A DNA stretch of 64,000 bases from JAJAZB01 sp964244295 (lineage in GTDB: Bacteria > Bacteroidota > Bacteroidia > Cytophagales > Spirosomataceae). How positions within the stretch are numbered: position 1 is the first letter of the stretch; each line of letters begins with the position of its first letter. The stretch covers positions 62,001 to 126,000 of the forward strand of contig CAXTIG010000005.1 of assembly GCA_964244295.1 (NCBI GenBank). Reading direction: 5' to 3'. The notes below the pieces were generated by a model, which saw only the letters and a list, made by a program, of their open reading frames with translations, made no database searches and was not told the origin of the DNA. A program made the translations under genes and the position numbers. Shown here in pieces: positions 42,691-51,016 of this stretch.

Positions 42691-42768
42691 GTTTATGGTT
42701 TTCAGTTTACGGTTTTCAGTTTACGGTTTTCAAAATTGAATTTCAACTGAAAACTGAAAACGTAAACT
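42691..42768. repeat. GTTTACGG-type hairpin abutting the rpoN stop codon
   Basis: Two direct copies of CAGTTTACGGTTTT are followed by the reverse complement ACTGAAAACGTAAACT (42753-42768), giving a hairpin with one bulged G. On the minus strand it begins at the rpoN TAA (42768-42770) and leads to the transglutaminase start. The family recurs at 21504-21540 and 52082-52142. Confidence 0.78.
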
Positions 42769-44228
42769 TAAAGAAGTACCCGCCGCATTTTGGCGACGGG
42801 GATGTCGAGTTGTTCACGGTATTTGGCCACGGTGCGGCGGGCGACGTGGTAGCCTTTTCCGCCCAGGAGTTCCTGAATCTGCTGATCGGTCAGGGGCTGT
42901 GATTTGTCTTCCACGTCCACGATTTCCACGATGGCCTGCTGGATTTCCCGATTCGAGACCTCCTCGCCCGATTCGGCCATTACGCCTTCGGTAAACAGGT
43001 CCTTGAGGTGAATGATGCCGAAGGGCGTCTGGGCGTACTTGTTGCTCGTCACGCGGCTCACCGTCGAGATGTCCATCGTGATGAGATCGGCCACGTCTTT
43101 CAAAATCATGGGTCGGAGTTTGCGCACGTCGCCGCTCATGAAGTACTCCCATTGCAGCCGGATGATGGCTTTCATGGTGTTGAGCATCGTGTTTTCGCGC
43201 TGCTTGAGGGCATCGATAAACCAACGGGCCGAGTTGATTTTGCTCCGCACAAACTGGGCCGTGGCGCGGTCTTTCCCGCTGTTTTCGGCAATGCCGGCGA
43301 GGCTTTTACTCATCCGCAATTCCGGGAAATTCTTGTTGTTGAGCGTCACCTCCACCTTTCCATCGTCGGTGTAGTGAAGCAGGTACTCGGGAAAGATGTT
43401 CTGGTTGCCGGCAGAGTTGCGGCCCTGGCCCATGACGGGCTTTGGGTTGAGGGCCGTGATCTGGTGAATGACCTCCTTGAGTTGCTCCTGGTCAATCTCC
43501 ATGAGCCGCATGATCTTTTCGTAGTTACGCGCGGCCAGTTCGTTCATGCAACGCTTCACCACGGCGATGGTCAGGGCCACGTCGTGACCCGCCTCGCGCC
43601 GGCGCTCCAACTGGATGAGCAGGCAGTCTTTCAGATCACGAGCACCAATACCGGGCGGATCGAGGCTGCGGATCAGCGGCAGGATTTCTTCCACTTCGGC
43701 GGTATCGACGTACACGTTGTTGGTAAACGACACGTCATCGGCCAGGCTGTCGGCATCGTATTTCAGAAAACCGTCGTCATCGAGAGAGTCGATAACAAAG
43801 TCGATGATGAGTTCCTGGCGGTCAGTTAGATCGAGCATCCGCACCTGCTCCTTAAGTTCCTCCTGCCAGGTCTGGGTCTGCACGACGGGGGCGCTGTAAA
43901 ACTCGTCGTCTTCGGAGTAGTTGTTCGTGCGGGTTTTGTAATCGGGAATGTCGTCGTGGGTGTATTCATCGTAATCCCGGTAATCTTCCGTTGGGGCTAC
44001 TTCAACTTCCCGATCGTTTTCCGCCTCGAAGTCGGTCTCTTCCCCATTTTCACTTTCGGCGGGGGTTTCATCGGCTTCCTTACCTTCCTCCAGCACTGGG
44101 TTTTCTTCCAGTTCGTCCTTGATGCGTTGTTCCAGTTCCAGCGTCGAAAGCTGGAGCAGGTTGAGCATTTGAATTTGAAGGGGGGAAAATTTTAAGGTTT
44201 GCTTTTGAGTCTGGGTCTGGTGCAACAT
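42768..44228 (-). CDS. rpoN: RNA polymerase sigma-54 factor
   Basis: A 486-residue sigma-54. Region I is Gln/Leu-rich (LKFSPLQIQMLNLLQLSTLELEQ; the first half is shown), region II is acidic (EGKEADETPAESENGEETD), and the core-binding and DNA-binding domains follow. The C-terminal RpoN box reads ARRTVAKYRE. RpoN requires AAA+ activators such as the NtrC-type protein encoded 1.1 kb downstream. It lies first in a minus-strand run with the transglutaminase and that activator. The start ATG at 44228 matches the family. Confidence 0.97.
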   Translation of the reverse strand: MLHQTQTQKQTLKFSPLQIQMLNLLQLSTLELEQRIKDELEENPVLEEGKEADETPAESENGEETDFEAENDREVEVAPTEDYRDYDEYTHDDIPDYKTRTNNYSEDDEFYSAPVVQTQTWQEELKEQVRMLDLTDRQELIIDFVIDSLDDDGFLKYDADSLADDVSFTNNVYVDTAEVEEILPLIRSLDPPGIGARDLKDCLLIQLERRREAGHDVALTIAVVKRCMNELAARNYEKIMRLMEIDQEQLKEVIHQITALNPKPVMGQGRNSAGNQNIFPEYLLHYTDDGKVEVTLNNKNFPELRMSKSLAGIAENSGKDRATAQFVRSKINSARWFIDALKQRENTMLNTMKAIIRLQWEYFMSGDVRKLRPMILKDVADLITMDISTVSRVTSNKYAQTPFGIIHLKDLFTEGVMAESGEEVSNREIQQAIVEIVDVEDKSQPLTDQQIQELLGGKGYHVARRTVAKYREQLDIPVAKMRRVLL

Positions 44229-44565
44229 GCCGGGAACACTTTTAGGGTTATTCGTTTGCTTACCAATTCTAAAGCCAGCAAGAGTTGGGACAATTTTTCT
44301 ACACTCGTTTCCACTTCCTTTCTGTTCCGGAATGAGTAGTAACCCCTTGGTGTAGAACTTCTTTCGGAAGTTTCTCTCTTCATTAAATCAGGGATAAATT
44401 TTTCGACCCATTCACGGGCTTTGTCCCCGCCCAAGCAAAACAACGGCGGTAGCGTAGAAAAAATTCTACGTGTTGAGGCAAGTTGGGCACAATTTTAAAC
44501 GAAGGTGCCTGGTAAAAATGGTTAGGTTTGCACAGTTCTCCTCGCTGGCTGGTTACGTCCTTTCC
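44229..44565. other. Divergent control region between rpoN and the CHASE3 kinase
   Basis: About 340 bases. For the kinase a TAGGTTTG -7 box is present at 44523-44530. For rpoN no clear box was found. No coding frame is convincing. Confidence 0.5.
44523..44530 (+). promoter_or_regulatory. Bacteroidota -7 box (TAGGTTTG) for the CHASE3 kinase
   Basis: Matches TAnnTTTG and lies 35 nt before the ATG at 44566. This supports that start over longer frames. No TTG -33 element is at the right distance. Confidence 0.5.
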
Positions 44566-45975
44566 ATGAAAAGCCCCCTTTTTTACTTACGTATTAGTTT
44601 TCTGGTTTCAATTGCGTTGCTCGTTACCATGGCGTTGGTTTCGTACCGGCAGATCCGGAATTTGGTTACGTATTCGGAGGAAGTCGAGCAAACCTACCGG
44701 GTTATGAGCAAGGCCGAAGAAGTGCTCTCCCTTCTGAAAGATGCCGAAACCGGGCAGCGAGGATTTATGCTCACCCATCAGCGGGCTTTTTTGGAGCCGT
44801 ATACCAACTCGCTGGGGGCCATTGACCGGACCTTCGACTCACTCAGGGTCATGGCGGAACACAGCTCCGGGCAACAAGCCCGGCTCGATACGCTGCGTGG
44901 GCTGATCGACCGCCGGTACGCTATCATGAGCCTGACGGTGCTTTACGATTCGTCACGGGCGATTAGCCTGAGCGAACGCGACGCGCTGCTGGCGCGGGGT
45001 AGACTGACGATGGACAGCCTCCGAATGAGCATCGGACGGCTGAACGCGTCGGAGAAGGCCTTGCTCCGCGAGCGAGAGTCCCGCCAAACGAACGTCGCCC
45101 GGCTTACTCCCAGTTATTTGCTGGCGCTGACCGCCGTTACCATCGTGTTGCTCAGCGGATCGTTTCTACTCCTCAACCGCGAGCTGCGTCACCGGCTACT
45201 GGTTCAGAGAGAACTCGAACACAAAATCGAGGCACTCAACCGTTCCAACGCCGAGTTAGAGCAATTTGCCTACGTGGCTTCGCACGACTTGCAAGAGCCA
45301 CTGCGCAAAATTCGGGCGTTCAGTAGCAAACTGATGCTTCGTCATTCGGCAGCACTCAGCGAAGAAGGCCAGGAACTGCTCCAGAAATCCGAGCATTCCG
45401 CCGGGCGAATGCAAACCCTCATCGACGATTTGCTGAATTTCTCACGTCTGATCAAACCGCCCGAAGTACCCGTCCGGACCGATCTGAACCAAGTGGTACA
45501 CGACGTGCTCAATGACCTGTGGGAAGATATTCAGGTTAAAGGGGCCAGGGTACAGGTGGATCCGCTGCCCATTCTCGAAGCCCAGCCTACGCAGTTCCGG
45601 CAATTATTTCAAAACTTACTGAGCAATGCCCTGAAGTTTAGCCGTTCCGACGTTTCGCCCGTTATCGATATTGATTACCAGCAAATTAAAGGTTCAGAAA
45701 TGCCTCAGGGCCTGGGCCATTTGCAGGCGTTGGACTACCATCGCATTGCCGTTAGCGACAATGGCATCGGCTTTGAACCCCAGTACGTTGAGAAGATTTT
45801 CGTAATTTTCCAGCGCCTGCACGGTCGGCTTGAGTACTCGGGTACGGGCATCGGCCTGGCCATTTGCAAACGAGTGGTGACCAACCACCGGGGCTTTATT
45901 GATGCGCAAAGTACGCCGGGCGAGGGTTCTACGTTTTTAATTTATCTGCCGGTTACGGGGATTGAAATTCCGTAA
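44566..45975 (+). CDS. CHASE3-domain histidine kinase
   Basis: A 469-residue membrane kinase. The first membrane helix is at about 8-25, the periplasmic CHASE3 domain at about 35-180 (with the hallmark LKDAETGQRGFMLT), and the second helix at about 184-203. The kinase core follows: His240 in YVASHDLQEPLRKI, N box FQNLLSNALKF, G1 DNGIGF and G2 GTGIGLAICKR. The H box of this type is shared with phytochrome-like kinases that work with Rcp1-like regulators. The regulator gene at 46000 follows after 24 nt. The remnant at 39710-40130 is a relative. It starts at ATG 44566, just downstream of a -7 box. Confidence 0.93.
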   Translation: MKSPLFYLRISFLVSIALLVTMALVSYRQIRNLVTYSEEVEQTYRVMSKAEEVLSLLKDAETGQRGFMLTHQRAFLEPYTNSLGAIDRTFDSLRVMAEHSSGQQARLDTLRGLIDRRYAIMSLTVLYDSSRAISLSERDALLARGRLTMDSLRMSIGRLNASEKALLRERESRQTNVARLTPSYLLALTAVTIVLLSGSFLLLNRELRHRLLVQRELEHKIEALNRSNAELEQFAYVASHDLQEPLRKIRAFSSKLMLRHSAALSEEGQELLQKSEHSAGRMQTLIDDLLNFSRLIKPPEVPVRTDLNQVVHDVLNDLWEDIQVKGARVQVDPLPILEAQPTQFRQLFQNLLSNALKFSRSDVSPVIDIDYQQIKGSEMPQGLGHLQALDYHRIAVSDNGIGFEPQYVEKIFVIFQRLHGRLEYSGTGIGLAICKRVVTNHRGFIDAQSTPGEGSTFLIYLPVTGIEIP

Positions 45976-45999
45976 TTCAGGCCATTTTTCAAAGTTGCT

Positions 46000-46443
46000 A
46001 TGAATACTGCCGTTCCGATTTTATTGGCCGACGACGATGCCGACGACCGCTACCTGTTGCAATCGGCTTTCGAGGATTGCCAACTCGAAAATCCCCTGCA
46101 CTTTGTCAACGATGGGGTCGAACTGATGGATTATCTCCTGCACGAAGGAAAATACCGCGATACTCCGCACGCTAACCCAGGGCTGATTTTGCTCGATCTC
46201 AATATGCCGCGCAAAGATGGCCGGGAGGCCCTGCGTGAAATCAAGGCGAACCCGGCATTGAAAAGCATTCCGGTCATTATCCTGACGACCTCCAAATCAG
46301 ACGAAGAAATTTCGAGCGTTTACACCGCCGGAGCTAACTGTTTCATTACCAAGCCCGTTAGTTTTGAAGATTTAATGGGAATGGTCAGTTCTCTGGGGAA
46401 ATTCTGGCTCGAAACGGCGAGTATTCCGGGGGGAAGAGAGTAA
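46000..46443 (+). CDS. Single-domain response regulator (Rcp1-like)
   Basis: A 147-residue receiver-only protein with ADDDADDR, the phospho-Asp in LILLDLNMPRKDGREAL, ILTTSK and NCFITKPVSF. It is a paralogue of the regulator at 39128 and lies 24 nt after the CHASE3 kinase stop, so it is surely co-transcribed and the likely target of that kinase. A terminator follows directly. Confidence 0.95.
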   Translation: MNTAVPILLADDDADDRYLLQSAFEDCQLENPLHFVNDGVELMDYLLHEGKYRDTPHANPGLILLDLNMPRKDGREALREIKANPALKSIPVIILTTSKSDEEISSVYTAGANCFITKPVSFEDLMGMVSSLGKFWLETASIPGGRE

Positions 46444-46454
46444 GTAGGGGGCAA

Positions 46455-46506
46455 AAAATGAAAAGCCCGGAACTTGCAGACGAGCAGGTTCCGGGCTTTT
46501 CATTTT
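46455..46506. terminator. Bidirectional terminator
   Basis: AAAATGAAAAGCCCGGAACT and the complementary AGGTTCCGGGCTTTTCATTT (one G-T pair) form a 23-bp stem between the regulator and the converging 46551-46949 gene. Confidence 0.9.
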
Positions 46507-46550
46507 CTTTTATCTGCAAAAACTACCATCTATTCCTGCCAACTGCCTAC

Positions 46551-46949
46551 TCACTTCCCCGGCGGGTCGGCGGTTTTTTTCTTCACCCAAGTCAACGCAT
46601 TCACGGCCAGTTGGTGGACTTTGGGCGAGTGCATCAAGTTGGCCGTCAGGTTGCGGATCAGAAACGGAACCGCCAGCCGAACGGGCCAAACTGAGCGTCG
46701 GAGCAGGCCACTACGGGTCAGGAACGTATCGACACCCAACGCCAGGCCCGCGTCGAGCCAGGTTTTCTGTTTCTGATGATACGGCATAAAACTGCTGAAC
46801 AATCGGGCAGCCCGGCCCACCCCCGTTTTGGGAGCGGATCCGTTCATGCCTAAGTCCCCCCGAATATGGGTCTGAGCCAGTTGCACCTGATTCTTCAACC
46901 GCGCTCGTTCGGCTTGCAAGTCTTCAATTGATTCAATTTTTGTCTCCAT
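46551..46949 (-). CDS. Hypothetical protein of the YtxH/holin stress cluster
   Basis: A 132-residue protein that I do not recognise. The first 30 residues are a charged helix (ESIEDLQAERARLKNQVQLA). The middle has weakly hydrophobic helices (LDAGLALGVDTFLTRSGLL), and a hydrophobic stretch (VWPVRLAVPFLIRNLTANLM) precedes a Lys-rich end (WVKKKTADPPGK). It overlaps the 3' end of the holin-like gene by 17 bp, so it belongs to the same operon. In Bacteroidota such proteins accompany YtxH and holin-like proteins. It is probably membrane-associated. Confidence 0.75.
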   Translation of the reverse strand: METKIESIEDLQAERARLKNQVQLAQTHIRGDLGMNGSAPKTGVGRAARLFSSFMPYHQKQKTWLDAGLALGVDTFLTRSGLLRRSVWPVRLAVPFLIRNLTANLMHSPKVHQLAVNALTWVKKKTADPPGK

Positions 46950-47295
46950 CGTAGTAGAATTTCTTAAGCAAGGCGTTTAAAACGGGAAGTTTAATGACTT
47001 GATTACGAACGGTGTACATAATTCCGCCCACTACTGCATAAAATACGGCAACGAGCAGAAAGCCTAAGGCCGGGCTATGGAGGGCCTGGCCGATTGCCCA
47101 GGCAGCCGCCACACTCAGAAAGAAGAGAACGAAAACGCCAATGATTCCCACCACCAGGGCCACAGCCAGCGAGGAGAGCATATCGGTAGTTTTGTTGGAG
47201 GTCTCCAACACAATCAGGTTGTAACGAGCCTCCAGATAATCCTTTACGTGGTCGAACAGGTTGTCCGCCCGTTCTTTCACTTCCTGTATTTCCAT
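46933..47295 (-). CDS. Phage holin family / DUF1469-like membrane protein
   Basis: A 120-residue protein with an amphipathic charged N-terminus (VKERADNLFDHVKDYLEARYN) and two membrane helices (LAVALVVGIIGVFVLFFLSV and LGFLLVAVFYAVVGGIMY). It belongs to the Phage_holin_3_6 class, which is mostly chromosomal and not phage-derived. There is no lysis gene nearby, so an envelope-stress or membrane-shaping role is more likely than lysis. It overlaps the downstream hypothetical gene. Confidence 0.85.
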   Translation of the reverse strand: MEIQEVKERADNLFDHVKDYLEARYNLIVLETSNKTTDMLSSLAVALVVGIIGVFVLFFLSVAAAWAIGQALHSPALGFLLVAVFYAVVGGIMYTVRNQVIKLPVLNALLKKFYYDGDKN

Positions 47296-47325
47296 GACCG
47301 TAACGACGTAAAATGAAAAGGTTTA

Positions 47326-47361
47326 AAAAAACCTATAAGGAAAATCCCTTATAGGTTTTTT
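47326..47361 (-). terminator. Terminator between YtxH and holin-like genes
   Basis: AAAAAACCTATAAGG and CCTTATAGGTTTTTT form a perfect 15-bp stem with a 6-nt loop and T-run on either strand. It follows the YtxH gene, so YtxH is probably a separate transcript. Confidence 0.88.
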
Positions 47362-47384
47362 GGAAGGCATTACAACCAGTGGTC

Positions 47385-47723
47385 TTAGGCTCCAAACTGG
47401 TCTTTTACTTTACCTTTCGAGGCTTGATACTCCCCTTCGGCCTTATCTTTCAGGTCGCTGGCTTTGTCTTTCACGTCGTCGTATTTTGACTCGGCCCGGC
47501 CTCTTAGTTCATACGCCTTGTCTTTGGCAGTCTCTTTGAAATCCTCAAATTGCTGCTTTCCCTTGTTGAGGGCTTCCAGAAGGTCGTCGGCGAGGCTGTT
47601 AGTGCCTTTGCGGATCTTGTCACGGGTTTTGTTACCTTCTTCGGGAGCAAATAGCAAGCCCACTACGGCACCTACGGCGGCGGCCGTTACGATTCCAAGG
47701 AATATTCTACCGTTGTTCGTCAT
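47385..47723 (-). CDS. YtxH-domain protein
   Basis: A 112-residue general-stress-type protein. One glycine-rich membrane segment lies near the start (IFLGIVTAAAVGAVVGLLFAP), followed by the PEEGNKTRDKI motif typical of YtxH. A long charged helix follows with repeats of the kind KDKASDLKDKAEGEY, which resemble CsbD/LEA-like sequences. It is likely membrane-anchored with a cytosolic coiled coil. Confidence 0.9.
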   Translation of the reverse strand: MTNNGRIFLGIVTAAAVGAVVGLLFAPEEGNKTRDKIRKGTNSLADDLLEALNKGKQQFEDFKETAKDKAYELRGRAESKYDDVKDKASDLKDKAEGEYQASKGKVKDQFGA

Positions 47724-48003
47724 GATGGTGTGATGTTAAAAAGTTGACTAATTTACGTTCGCCGGTTCTAGAAGAAAAACGCGTTCCAGGCGGCGTATAC
47801 TGTTATAATAAAAGGGTAGTATTACCTGAAAACCTCTCTTGTAGAAATCAAACCCCAACCTGGGGAAGCAGCTGGGTTACGCTTAACTGGGGGCCAACTC
47901 CAGCCAAAGCGAGGTCAACTTCATCGATGCCAATCACGACGTAAGGCCATTCTCGGCTTTAGAACCGGAATACGGCATGATTATTTTGTCGTGTAAGTAG
48001 TTA

Positions 48004-48375
48004 ATGAACCAAGCGTCCACCGAAACTAAAATGAACGCACCGAAACGGGTCTTAATTATTGATGACGAAGAGGAACTCTGTCTGCTGTTGGGGGCTTTCC
48101 TGCGCAAACGAAACATACGCGTCGATTACGCTCTCACCCTGAAAGACGGGCTGCTGAAAGTAGCCCAGGCCCAACCCGATCTGATCCTGCTAGACAACAA
48201 CCTACCCGACGGGACAGGCCTCGAAAAAATCGCCCTGATGCGTGAAATTGGTCAGGGTGTACGGATCGCGATGATGAGTGCCATGAACAACCTGAGAGAA
48301 AAAGCGCTTGCCGCCGGAGCTGAAGCTTTTCTTGAAAAACCCGTCAGTTTTGGAGCCATCAGTCACCTGGTTTGA
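48004..48375 (+). CDS. Single-domain response regulator
   Basis: A 123-residue receiver protein with IDDEEELCLLL, the phospho-Asp in LILLDNNLPDGTGLEKI, the switch region MMSAMN in place of the usual T/S-x-A, and the Lys in AFLEKPVSF. No output domain. It stands alone with its own terminator. It is less like the two Rcp1-type regulators and more like the receivers of NtrC-type proteins. The partner kinase is unknown; the orphan kinases in this window are candidates. Confidence 0.9.
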   Translation: MNQASTETKMNAPKRVLIIDDEEELCLLLGAFLRKRNIRVDYALTLKDGLLKVAQAQPDLILLDNNLPDGTGLEKIALMREIGQGVRIAMMSAMNNLREKALAAGAEAFLEKPVSFGAISHLV

Positions 48376-48404
48376 CTCAATCGCCTAGTGCCTACGCATT
48401 GAAG

Positions 48405-48452
48405 TGAAAAGGGGCCAGCCGAACATCCGGTGTGGCCCTTGTTTTTTTTCAG
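48405..48452 (+). terminator. Probable terminator after the response regulator
   Basis: AAGGGGCCAGCCG and CGGTGTGGCCCTT pair with one bulge, and TTTTTTTT follows at about 48442. About 30 nt after the stop codon. Confidence 0.7.
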
Positions 48453-48519
48453 GCTCGCCAGAGCAATCCAACGAGGGCCTTCGTTTAGTAATTCTTATCG
48501 GTAAAAAGGCCCTTTTCTT

Positions 48520-48527
48520 CTACTTTT
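48520..48527 (+). promoter_or_regulatory. Bacteroidota -7 box (TACTTTTG) for lysS
   Basis: Matches TAnnTTTG, 48 nt before the lysS ATG. No TTG -33 element at the ideal distance. Confidence 0.5.
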
Positions 48528-48575
48528 GCGGCTTCAAGTGTTTTTATTCCAGCGGCACCAAGCCGCTCTTTTTGT

Positions 48576-50303
48576 ATGCAATACCTTAGTGAACAGGAAC
48601 AAAACCGACGTACCAAGCGCGAAGAACTTCTTCGGATGGGCATCGATCCCTACCCGGCTGCGCAGGTACCGGTAACCCACCACAGCGCCGAACTGCGGCA
48701 ACGTCACGCCGAAAATCCAGCCGACGAGGCTCTGAAAACGGTTACCCTTGCCGGGCGGCTGATGGGATTTCGCATCATGGGCAACGCTTCTTTTGCCGAG
48801 TTGCAGGATGCTACCGGACGAATTCAACTGTATTTCCGCCGCGATGATCTCTGCCCCGGCGAAGACAAAACGCTTTACAACACGGTTTTTAAAAAACTCC
48901 TCGACATCGGTGACATCGTTGCCGTGCAAGGCTTTGTGTTCGTTACCCAGCTGGGCGAACTGAGCCTCCACGTTCAGGAATTTACGATTTTGAATAAAGC
49001 GTTGCGGCCCCTGCCCGTGGTAAAAGAAGCCGAAGGCAAGGTGTATGATGCCTTCACCGACCCGGAGCAGCGCTACCGCCAGCGCTACGTCGATTTGATC
49101 GTCAATCCTTCCGTGCGCGAGGTGTTCGTGAAACGTAGCCAACTGATCAGTTCGATGCGGCAGTACCTGAGCGGAAAAGGCTACCTCGAAGTGGAAACGC
49201 CCATTCTCCAGCCTATCCACGGCGGGGCGGCGGCGCGGCCCTTCCGAACCCACCACAATAGCCTCGATACCACGCTGTACCTGCGGATTGCCAACGAGTT
49301 GTACCTCAAACGCCTCATCGTGGGCGGCTTCGACGGGGTGTTCGAGTTTGCCAAAGACTTCCGCAACGAGGGCATGGACCGCACCCACAACCCGGAATTT
49401 ACGCAGGTGGAGTTTTACGTGGCCTATAAAGATTACCGCTGGATGATGGACACCACCGAGGAAATTCTCGAAAAAGTGGCCCTCGATCTCCACGGCACCA
49501 CGCAGGTACCGGTAGGCGACAACGTCATTGATTTCAAACGCCCCTGGAAACGCTACACCATGTTTGAGGCGATTCAGGAATACACCGGCGTGGATATTTC
49601 GGAAATGGACGAAGACGCCCTACGTGGAACCGCCGCTCGTCTCGGTGTGGAAACCAACGCGACGATGGGCAAATCGAAACTGATCGACGAGATTTTCGGT
49701 GCCCGCGTGGAAGGTCAGCTCATCCAGCCTACGTTTATCACCGATTACCCGGTGGAAATGTCGCCGCTCACCAAGAAGCACCGCGACAAGCCGGGCCTGG
49801 TCGAGCGCTTCGAGGCCATTTGCAACGGCAAGGAAATTTGCAACGCCTACTCGGAGTTGAACGACCCCATCGACCAGCGTGCCCGCTTCGAGGAGCAACT
49901 GCGCCTGGCCGAGCGCGGCGACGAGGAAGCGATGGCGATGGACGAGGATTTCCTCCGGGCGCTCGAATACGGGATGCCGCCCACGTCGGGCATCGGCATC
50001 GGCATCGACCGCCTCACGATGATCATGACCAACCAGCCGAGCATTCAGGACGTGCTGTTTTTCCCCCAGATGCGACCCGAAACCATTGTGGAGGCCGACG
50101 TGCTGACCGATACCGATTTCGCAACGGCGGGTGTACCGACCGAGTGGGTCCCGGCCATTCAGCACCTGGGCTACCTGACGGTAGGCCAGTTGAAAGCCGC
50201 CAACCCCAACAAACTGTTCAACGACCTGGGCGGAGCGCGAAAAAAACTGAAGCTGGAGGTGAAAATGCCGGGGCTGGAGGAGGTGAAGGGATGGCTGGCG
50301 TGA
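48576..50303 (+). CDS. lysS: Lysine-tRNA ligase, class II
   Basis: Charges tRNA-Lys. The 575-residue protein has the N-terminal OB-fold anticodon-binding domain (VTLAGRLMGFRIMGNASFAE). The class II core has motif 2 (FRNEGMDRTHNPEFTQVEFY) and motif 3 (GIGIGIDRLTM). It is about 75 residues longer than E. coli LysS. The extra part after residue about 500 (VPTEWVPAIQHLGYLTVGQL) looks like a small helical domain of helix-hairpin-helix type, as commonly seen in Bacteroidota LysS. A -7 box lies upstream. Confidence 0.97.
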   Translation: MQYLSEQEQNRRTKREELLRMGIDPYPAAQVPVTHHSAELRQRHAENPADEALKTVTLAGRLMGFRIMGNASFAELQDATGRIQLYFRRDDLCPGEDKTLYNTVFKKLLDIGDIVAVQGFVFVTQLGELSLHVQEFTILNKALRPLPVVKEAEGKVYDAFTDPEQRYRQRYVDLIVNPSVREVFVKRSQLISSMRQYLSGKGYLEVETPILQPIHGGAAARPFRTHHNSLDTTLYLRIANELYLKRLIVGGFDGVFEFAKDFRNEGMDRTHNPEFTQVEFYVAYKDYRWMMDTTEEILEKVALDLHGTTQVPVGDNVIDFKRPWKRYTMFEAIQEYTGVDISEMDEDALRGTAARLGVETNATMGKSKLIDEIFGARVEGQLIQPTFITDYPVEMSPLTKKHRDKPGLVERFEAICNGKEICNAYSELNDPIDQRARFEEQLRLAERGDEEAMAMDEDFLRALEYGMPPTSGIGIGIDRLTMIMTNQPSIQDVLFFPQMRPETIVEADVLTDTDFATAGVPTEWVPAIQHLGYLTVGQLKAANPNKLFNDLGGARKKLKLEVKMPGLEEVKGWLA

Positions 50304-50393
50304 TTTTGCGACGGTCCGCCGCTGCGGTTTAGAAAACAAAAAATCCCAACCCACGCCCGGATCAGGATTTATGAACGGAGAACGTAAGGCGTT

Positions 50394-50591
50394 CTAATCG
50401 ACCTTTTTAACGTTGACGGCATTGAGGCCTTTTTTGCCGTTCACCACTTCAAAGGAAACTTTGTCGTTCTGGCGGATGGTCGTTCCTCCCAATCCGGTCA
50501 CGTGAACGAAAATGTCCTGCCCAGTTTCGTCGTCAACGATAAAGCCAAACCCCTTGCTCTCGTTGAAGAATTTTACGGTACCTGTTTGCAT
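50394..50591 (-). CDS. Cold shock domain protein
   Basis: A 65-residue CspA-type RNA chaperone with both RNA-binding motifs: KGFGFI (RNP1) and DIFVHVTG (RNP2-type). It melts secondary structure in mRNA. The length is slightly below E. coli CspA. It converges with lysS; the 90-bp spacer has no obvious strong terminator. The 60 bases upstream of its start contain a TACCTTTA box (minus strand) that is one base from the -7 consensus. Confidence 0.95.
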   Translation of the reverse strand: MQTGTVKFFNESKGFGFIVDDETGQDIFVHVTGLGGTTIRQNDKVSFEVVNGKKGLNAVNVKKVD

Positions 50592-50688
50592 AAAAAAAAG
50601 GGAAATTTACTTGAATAGACGTTTTAAAGGTAGCAATAAAACCGTTCCTCGATCGGAAAGTTTCGGAAATTTTGCTGGTATGCTACTT

Positions 50689-50696
50689 TAAATTTG
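50689..50696 (+). promoter_or_regulatory. Bacteroidota -7 box (TAAATTTG) for the PspC-like gene
   Basis: TAAATTTG fits the consensus, with TTTTG about 15-18 nt upstream, slightly short for a -33. The likely ATG (50750) follows 53 nt later. Confidence 0.5.
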
Positions 50697-50749
50697 CCTA
50701 TACGCAAGAAAGTTTCTATTTTTTCAACGCCTTTTCAAAGAATGCGATC

Positions 50750-50971
50750 ATGGACAAATTCAGATACATTATTGAAAGTCAGGCCTTCGGGGTGTGTTCC
50801 TGGCTAGGGGAGCGGTTAAAATTCTCGGCCAGTAGCGTCCGCCTGTACTTCATTTATGCTTCCTTTCTGACGATGGGATCTCCGATTATCCTCTACCTGT
50901 TCATGGCTTTCTGGATGAATCTCCACAAGCACCTGCGCCGCCATAACCACCCGACGGTATGGGAGTTGTAA
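50750..50971 (+). CDS. Small PspC-domain-like membrane protein
   Basis: A 73-residue protein. The stretch FGVCSWLGERLKFSASSVRL is a good match to the PspC motif (GVCaGlaeyf...vvRl), followed by one or two hydrophobic segments (YFIYASFLTMGSPIILYLFM) and a His/Arg-rich end. PspC proteins relate to membrane stress. ATG 50750 is preferred because a -7 box lies between it and longer frames. Confidence 0.82.
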   Translation: MDKFRYIIESQAFGVCSWLGERLKFSASSVRLYFIYASFLTMGSPIILYLFMAFWMNLHKHLRRHNHPTVWEL

Positions 50972-51016
50972 AGTGGCTAGTGGCTAGTGAAAATGCATTT
51001 CTCTAGCCACTTTTTT

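Noticed and set aside
46933..47723. Holin-like and YtxH genes as evidence for a prophage
   Set aside because: Holin_3_6/DUF1469 and YtxH proteins are common chromosomal stress proteins in Bacteroidota; no phage structural, integrase or lysis gene is near.
47745..48003. A short frame of about 40 codons ending before the regulator at 48004
   Set aside because: It has no start codon and no family similarity that I recognise.
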